From Trogon surrucura (Eukaryota > Chordata > Aves > Trogoniformes > Trogonidae), in assembly GCA_020746105.1 (NCBI GenBank), contig CM036639.1, forward strand, positions 2,247,501 through 2,311,500: 64,000 nt of DNA, written 5' to 3'. The notes beneath the pieces are model-generated. The model saw only the letters and a list, made by a program, of their open reading frames with translations, ran no database searches and was not told the DNA's origin. Positions within the stretch are counted from its first letter, which is position 1, and each line of letters begins with the position of its first letter. The position numbers and the translations under genes are program-made. Below are positions 57,432 through 64,000 of this stretch, in pieces.

Positions 57432-60400
57432 CTGCCGCTCGGGGGGAAAAGGACGGGGAAGGAGAGAAAAAAAAAACCACAACCCCCCAGAAAAAAAAAA
57501 AAACCCACAACCCTCCAGCCCCAATAAACCCTGGCTGCAGAAATTGCGAAAATACTCTTATTGCAATGGAAGGAGGAGGGGGACACCCCTTCCGCACGTG
57601 ACGGGCGGGCACACCGGAGGCGGCTCTTGCGCTGCATCTTGGAAAAAAAAAAAAGGGGGGGGGTTAGAGGTGGGAGAAGGAAGAAAGGGTATGAGAGGAG
57701 GGAGGGAAAGAAGAGGAAAGATCACGAACGGTGCGAACGAGAGATCCCTGGTGGAAAAATCCGGGCTCAGATTAAAACGACCTTTTTCTTTTTTCTTTTT
57801 TTTTTTTTTTTCCTGTGGCCACTTCTTCTCACGCAGGTCCGGGTGCTTCTACCCTGGGAAAAATCTCGGTCTAACCCGCGGACACCCAGACACACTCCTC
57901 GGCCCTTGCGGGGTGAGGGCGCGCACCCGTGGAGCAGAGATGAGCCCCCCTTCTCCGTTTGCCCCTGCTCGGGTGGTTTTGTCCCACGCACATCACCTGG
58001 TACCCTCACTTTCAGCTACAAAAGCCTGAAACCTGTGTCCTTTGGGAGGGAGAGAGAACATGTCCCTAAAAGCAAGAAGAGAGGGGAAAGAGGGTCCCCG
58101 GTATCACCAAAAAAAAAAAAAAAAAATAGCTGGAAAGGGCGAGATCCCGGCTAAGAAGCATCCCAAAGGGAGAGAGTTTAGAAAAAGGGGGTAAGGAAAT
58201 AATAGTGAACCCCTCTGGGGTCCAGGAACAGAGGGCAGGTGGAGAGAGACAGCAGGGAAAGACAGACAGACATGGTGATGAGGAATTACATCGGTCTGGA
58301 AAAGTTTGAGGTAGATACAGAGGCCCGTGCCTATGTGCATGCTGATAAATTCTTCAGGTACGTGCATTTTTAATCGTCTGTACATACAGAACATCCACAC
58401 ACAGTAGTACTTTTCACTCTTTTTTCTCTCTGTTTTTCCCCCAAAGGCCTTTTCTGAGGGAAAGCTTGGCCTGAATTCCTCCAAAGGCAGCCTGAGCTCA
58501 TGCGTTGTTTCCTTCGTGCGAAGGAATCCACAGATTTCTGCCTTCAGACAATCAAATCGCAATAAAAACTCTCCTTCTGCCACGTCTTTGGGCCACCAAA
58601 GCGACGCGTGAGCTCAAGCTGAGGAGCCGCGATGCGCTTTGACACGTAGGGACAGAATTCACTACAGAAAGTAAGATTATGAGTGATTATTGCAAAACTC
58701 GTCCAGGCGGGGAAAAGCCCCGTTTCGCTGGGGGGGCCAGCTCCCCCCCACCCACCAAAAAATATGGTTCCTTCCAGCTCTAGCATCTGCGGAGGTTTTG
58801 TCCCGAGATCCGCTCCCGGACCCCTTCCTCCATTCCAGGGAAAATGAATAAACCACATCGAGAAGCTGCATCTTCGCTCCTCAGTCTTCCTTCCCCGCTA
58901 AAAATCCCGGCGTCTCACCGAAATCGATGATTTTTTTTTCTTTTTTTCTGGAGAAAAAAAAAAATAAAAGAAGGAAAAAAAAAAAGTGGTTTTAGCCTCC
59001 ACCTTTCCGATTTCAAGGCTCCTTTCTCCCCTTTTCCGTGGTTTAACGACTGCACTCCTTCTTTGATGCCCTTTTTATTCTCCCTCTCTCCTGCCCTCTC
59101 CCCATTTCCTTTGAACCAGACCATAACCGGGGCGCTGGGGCCGCGACGGGCGGGCGAGTGTTTGCCGACGGGGCCGCAGCTCCCCCGCGTCTCACCCCGC
59201 TTCCTTCACAGAAAGGTCGGGGCTTAAAATCCGGAGGTCAAGGCCAAGTTGAAAGTTAAGAGCCTGTTGACTTCGGGGCTTCGCTGCGGCGGCGGCCGTC
59301 GGGGCTGCCCCAGCCCCGCCGCCCCACGGAGCCTCCACGGCCACGGGCAGAGCTCGGTCCCGGTGGCGGCTTCGCGGGGGGGAGAAGCTTCCGAGATGTC
59401 CCAGGTTGAGGCCGGAGAGGAATCCGCTGACAGACCGACTTGCTGCAGAGCTTCCTGGTAGTTTGTGTCACTTTATTTCCTTCTATTTAATTTTTTTTTA
59501 AAATTTTTTTTAAATCCAAACGGGACGAGCGGGATCCACCGGCAGAAGCGTCCGGGCCAGCCCAACGCGCACAGACACCCCCGTAAACGAGGGTACAAAA
59601 CCTGCGATTTCTAGAAATACGATTTTATTCCGGTTTACTCTTCGGGCAGATCGGTGCGCGTGGGTGGCAGCGGGTCCCTCCGCCTCCTGCGGGTGCTACC
59701 CCGACAGAAGTAGCATGTGGGGAGGGGGGATGAATTAATCTTTTTCACACACCCGCAAAAAAATCCCGCACTTCGGCTAATTTATTTAGAGGCATTACCG
59801 GCTACCGAAATTACAGGGTAACTCGGGCTTTTTAGACCTCGTTTCCCTCCGGTTCATCTTCTTCGTAGCATGTTTGGAAATCTGCGAGGAGGCTTTGCCA
59901 TAGGAATAGTTTAAAATGCGGGTCCCAAATTGATATTAAGAATTCCCTTCTTTGACGATTGTACGGAGAAAATTTCAGTGTGACATTTAAGGTAGCAATA
60001 AAGCAAGAAGAACTGGGATATTTTAAAGAAAGAAAAATAAAGGGGGTTTCTTTTACTAGTTCGTCTCTCTGTTCGGGCTTAAAATTATCAAATGCTCTTA
60101 CTAGTGTGCAACTACTCTTTTATTATATTCTCGATAGGATGCATTTAATATTTATGCCATCTGGAATCAGAAAAAGCTGTGGGATAACTTTTTAACAGTC
60201 TGTGATTTTTTTAAGCAATTGAATTTGAGGCCGTCGTTACAAAATACAAGGACAAAAACCTCAAAACCAACCTAAACCCCAAAGCAGTTTGAAGGGAGGA
60301 AAATAAATAAAATGGAACTACTTAAAGACTTAACGTTTGGAAATAATCAATTGTTGGGAAATTGAATTCTGAGTCTGGAAGGGAGCCCAGCTCTTTGGTT

Positions 60401-61090
60401 TCTGATTTTGGCAATATTTCTGGGAAGAAATAAATAATAATAATAAAAAAAGCAAACCAAAAAAAGCACCCAAAAACCAAATAAAGGCAAACATTTTGAT
60501 CTTTTCTTTCTTTCTTTTTTTTTTTTTTTTCTCCCTTCACCTCGGGCCCCTCCTTTCCCCCCTCACAGGCATCCCCGGAAGCCTGAGGCACGTAGGTGCG
60601 AATACTTCTCTCCCTGATGCCTGGAAGGGCAGAATCTGTACTTTATAGAGCGTTTCTCGTGGATCCTTTGAACACATCAGCTGGCACGGGAACAGAGAGC
60701 GTGGCCTGACTCCTCTTTCCTCTTTTTACTCCCTTTCCGCACTGAAGCCCCCGGCGCCACAGTCATTGCAGTGCATTTCTGACACACACTCCCCTCCTTT
60801 TTTGGGGCAAAATGCAGGATGAATTCAAAATCGAGGTATTTTCTTTAACCCGGTTCTCACCATCACTTCACCTCCCAGGTTCCCTCTGTCGTCCCCGGGC
60901 TTGGCTGGAGGTTCTTTCCTTGCTGCTTAGGTTTCTTTACGATAAACTGGGAGGGATGAGCTCCACCTCGGCCCTCTGGTGTGTTGCTCCCAGGCTGTCC
61001 AGCCTGAAATCTCCAGTTTAGGTCTCTCCCTCCTATTCATCAAAATGGAAAATTAAATAGCATGGCGGGTCCCCGAAGGCTGCAGCTGCA

Positions 61091-61105
61091 GGCGCCCTCT
61101 GCTCT
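61091..61105 (-). promoter_or_regulatory. candidate CTCF site, minus orientation
   Basis: On the minus strand AGAGCAGAGGGCGCC carries the strong CTCF core GCAGAGGGCGC. It lies about 3.8 kb upstream of HOXB13 in otherwise CpG-poor DNA, and its orientation is opposite to that of the candidates at 5.45 and 35.15 kb. Confidence 0.4.
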
Positions 61106-61377
61106 CAGCCCCAAATCCATCCACTCCCTCAGAAAATGCCCCTCCATGTGCCCCCTTCCCACCTCCTGCATCCTCCTCTCCAGTCCCAGCCTCCCTCAGC
61201 CCGAGTTCCTTGGTTAAAACCTGAAGGGGGACCAACCTTGACCCCAGTCCTGCCTGCGGGAGGGGAAGAAGTGTGGTGTGCATCTGCGGTGGTTTTATCC
61301 ACAGAGCAGAAACCTGAATGGGATGTGGCCTGAGTTGCAGCTTATGGAACAAATGCTCCTGCCTGTGAGCAAGAAGA

Positions 61378-61413
61378 CAATATACAAATATATATACAAA
61401 TATATTATACAAT
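61378..61413. repeat. ATATACAA-type AT-rich repeat
   Basis: About three imperfect copies of an AATATATATAC-like unit lie here. This is simple AT-rich repeat sequence with no attached element. Confidence 0.7.
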
Positions 61414-63289
61414 ATGCTTGTGTTCTCTCTCTGTCTACTGTAGATAGAGACATTTGCACATCCTTCACCTGGAAACAGCCACATAAGTGCAGTTAGATGT
61501 CCCTGCTTGCATTGATCCAGCTCTTCAAATGACCTTTTTTAAAATATGGCAAAATGTGCATCCCTGCACACCCCACTATATGTGCACATAGATGCACCGT
61601 GGCTGTGCAGCCCATTTCCTATAGGCACCGAGCCCAGCCGTGCGCGCACATCGCTGCACGCACCCGGGACTAACTCTGTGTTCCCCAAACCCCTCTCAGC
61701 TAAAGCAATTTATTTCAGCTGTTGTGGGAGAAAAGGGGAGTTGCTTAGCTTTAAACCCCTGCTTCTAATGTTTAATTTGGTAGGAGCTGTCAGGATCCTT
61801 CGTGCTTCCTTTCTGCTCCCCCTGACTGCTGGTGTGGGTCCTGTGGGCAGGCTGCGAGGGGGCACAGCTTGACCACATGCATGGAGGGGCTGGAGATGAA
61901 GTGCAGTTTTGATGGAATCAGGAGGATTTTGAGACCTATTCTCGAAAATGTGTGTTGCTTGGGGTGAATCTGGTCGTGTCAGCCAGGACAGAAGCAGTTC
62001 TCCCATACCAGATGTGTCACCGCTGGGTACCTGGAGCACGGGGCAGCCTGGAGGTGGGAAACAGAGGAATCCCCTTCCCTCATATCATAAACCTATAGGC
62101 AAGCCTATAATCTGGACCATGCCTCTGCTCCAGCACAGTTTTGCTGCAGTCCGTTGGTCATTGCCCTCTTTTCTGGTCTCTCTGGTAAATCTTCCTGGGG
62201 CAGAAATTCAAGCATGAGGTCTTTGTCTTCGCAGAGCCACAGACGTGGCAATCTCCACTGAGGGCCAAGCCCTGACTCACATGCCTGGCATGATCCACTC
62301 CCTAAGCTCAGGGGAGTCTCACTGGGCTCAGTAAGATGGATCATAAATCCTGGCAAGATGAGAGATGGCTGCTTCTAGCCCCACGCAGGGCACGGAGATG
62401 ATCAGGGCAGCAGGACAGCGACTGAGGTCCCCAGGCTTGTGGTGACCACTGCAATGGGACTGATGAGCCCTGCTCTTCATGACAAAATTTCCCAAAGACC
62501 TTTGGAGCTAAGGTCTTCAGAACGGGTAAAATATTGGGGATCTGAATCTCCCTCACCACAGCCATGCTGCAGAAATTGCCCACAGAAGTGTTTGGAGTGC
62601 AGAGTCGCTGTTTTTCTGGCTGAATCTTATGTGTTTCTCACCTACGTTGCAGGGAGAGCTCTGTGGATTTTGGAAAAGTGGCCAAGTGCTTCATTCAGGC
62701 TTCTTCTGCCTTTTTGAGCCTGATGGTGAATCAGTAATGCCTAAAGGGAGTTACCTGCAGGAATTGCCCAGGAAGAGCAGAGACCGTAACAAGTGTGTTG
62801 GGAGACTTTTTCATTAATAGATCACCAAGAGATTACTACAGCTGCCAAGAGATGGTCCATGTCTTGCCCTCACCCCTGCCAGGCCAGACTTGGGGAAGTC
62901 TCTCCTGCCTCCCTTGCCCACGGCACTGCTGTACAGGGTGAATCTCTGTGAGGACAGATGGATACAGCATGGAAAGGCACCAAGCATCACCCTGCACTGG
63001 CCTAGAGCTCCAGTGTGCCCTGGGCTGTAGCATCATGTGGGACACAGAGAAACATAGTTGCCCTGGTGGGGTTTAGTGCATGTTTATATGTTTCTCTCCC
63101 TGCCTCCTCCTCAGCCCCTGAATCCAGTCTGGGATCCCAGCACGAGGAGGGAAGAGTGATATGGAAGGTCTGGAAACGCTCTGAGGCCAAAACAGTTCCC
63201 CAAAGCTCCTCTTACCTGACGCTGCCCTGGCTTCCTTCGTTTTCCTAGATCACCCCACCGGGGGGGTGTAAAGTAAATCAGACGGGATA

Positions 63290-63840
63290 GGCAGTGAAGT
63301 CCCCCAGAGCATCCCCACGGGGGGCTGCACTTCCCCAGGCTACACTTCCCACCGCCCTCCTCCGTTTGCACCCTGCACCTCGATCCTCTTTGCAGGACCC
63401 ATGGGTGGGCCGGGGACGGCAGGGAGCCTGGTGGGTGTCCCCGGCTCTGCCCACCCTCCCCGGGGCTACCCTGAGCGCCGGGTCCACCCCGGCTCTGCGC
63501 GCAGGGCGCCTGGGTCCCCGCCGGGCATGGGCGGGAGCCCGAGACGGGGGGGAAGGGGAAAAGGGGGTTTCAAAGGTCGCACTTTCCCCCCTACCCTCCC
63601 TTCCTTATTGCAGGGGTGGCGGCCGGGCGGAGGAGGGTGGGGAGGAAGGTGGGGGGAGCAGGGAGCCTCCTCCCTCCCCGGGCTGCAGCCGGAGCTCGGG
63701 GGGCTCCGTGGGCTGCAGAGACCTAAACAGCTTTTTTTAAGCTTTAAATGGAAGCCCATCTCCAAATCCAGGTATTTCCTGGCATTTTCAAGGCCGAATT
63801 CACGGCTTCCCCGCGACACGGTCCCGGCTTCTTAGGATTA
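63290..63840. promoter_or_regulatory. CpG island near the right edge
   Basis: A GC- and CpG-rich block follows CpG-poor sequence. Overlapping open frames (about 63,294-63,740 and 63,401-63,835 on plus, one on minus) are Gly/Pro/Arg-rich and look like chance frames. The island may belong to a promoter of a gene or transcript beyond the window. Confidence 0.4.
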
Positions 63841-64000
63841 GCCAGCTGATGCCGAATTCATTCAGTTTGGGGAATAAATGCGTGGCTGAGAATCAGTTAA
63901 ACACCCAAACATTGTTTGCCAGAATGGTGGAAAAAAATCCCGCCAAGTATTAGTCGATGGGTGAGTGAATTGTTTGTTTACAAGAAGTGCCAGACTACAT

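Larger units (their letters stand above)
57432..64000. other. flank upstream of HOXB13, no gene recognised
   Basis: CpG-rich sequence near HOXB13 (57.4-59.6 kb, with a dense block at 59,130-59,400) gives way to AT-rich DNA (59.8-60.5 kb), then CpG-poor DNA (60.8-63.2 kb), then a CpG island (63.29-63.84 kb). A-rich or T-rich runs occur near 57,640, 57,795, 58,110, 58,960 and 60,515. TTLL6 is the expected neighbour beyond HOXB13 in other vertebrates, but I cannot identify any of its exons. Confidence 0.65.

Noticed and set aside
57270-57524. Upstream in-frame ATGs extending HOXB13 by up to 85 residues
   Set aside because: The extension has poly-Phe runs and crosses the CCAAT and TATA-like elements; the MQPPEP start aligns with known HOXB13 proteins.

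Overview
This window is the 5' (posterior) part of a vertebrate HOXB cluster, read so that every gene lies on the minus strand. Three two-exon homeobox genes can be reconstructed exactly: HOXB8 (its last dozen or so codons run off the left edge), HOXB9, and HOXB13. The microRNA gene mir-196a sits between HOXB9 and HOXB13 in the same orientation. The order HOXB8 - HOXB9 - mir-196a - (no HOXB10, 11 or 12) - HOXB13 is the standard bony-vertebrate arrangement. The HOXB8 protein, including the ERAQEVD stretch near its C-terminus, reads like a sauropsid protein. With the compact spacing and the lack of young LINE or SINE bodies, a bird is most likely; another sauropsid is possible and the species is not resolved.

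Layout: 1-1,443 HOXB8 coding region; 1,444 to about 8,540 HOXB8-HOXB9 spacer, with a candidate HOXB8 promoter, a dense patch of caudal/posterior-HOX-type ATAAA motifs near 2.4-2.5 kb and an isolated CpG-rich patch with a CTCF-like motif at 5.4 kb; about 8,540-10,371 probable HOXB9 3' UTR with one miR-196 seed site; 10,372-14,537 HOXB9; 14,538-22,184 spacer; 22,185-22,254 mir-196a with TATA-, X-box- and YY1-like motifs just upstream; 22.3-32.9 kb CpG-retaining spacer with several CpG clusters; 32.9-50.6 kb a CpG-poor corridor that reads like ordinary intergenic DNA and holds the few decayed interspersed-repeat candidates; 50.6-55.7 kb CpG-rich sequence again, with three tandem arrays, a twin-CRE palindrome and the HOXB13 3' flank; 55,712-57,269 HOXB13; 57.3-64.0 kb the flank upstream of HOXB13, with a CTCF-like motif and a CpG island near the right edge but no recognisable gene.

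The HOX proteins are nuclear sequence-specific transcription factors that set posterior axial identity. mir-196a lies among them and represses HOX mRNAs, HOXB8 being the classic target through its 3' UTR, which is outside this window. A further seed match lies in the probable HOXB9 3' UTR here. HOXB13 is physically detached from the rest of the cluster by about 41 kb, and the change in base composition inside that gap suggests separate chromatin domains.

No bacterial-type features, CRISPR array, tRNA or rRNA gene was found. The most notable items are the mir-196a hairpin whose opposite strand would carry the same seed, the palindromic twin-CRE element downstream of HOXB13, the CpG-poor corridor, and CTCF-like motifs in convergent orientation around HOXB9-HOXB13. 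All regulatory calls are motif-based inferences.
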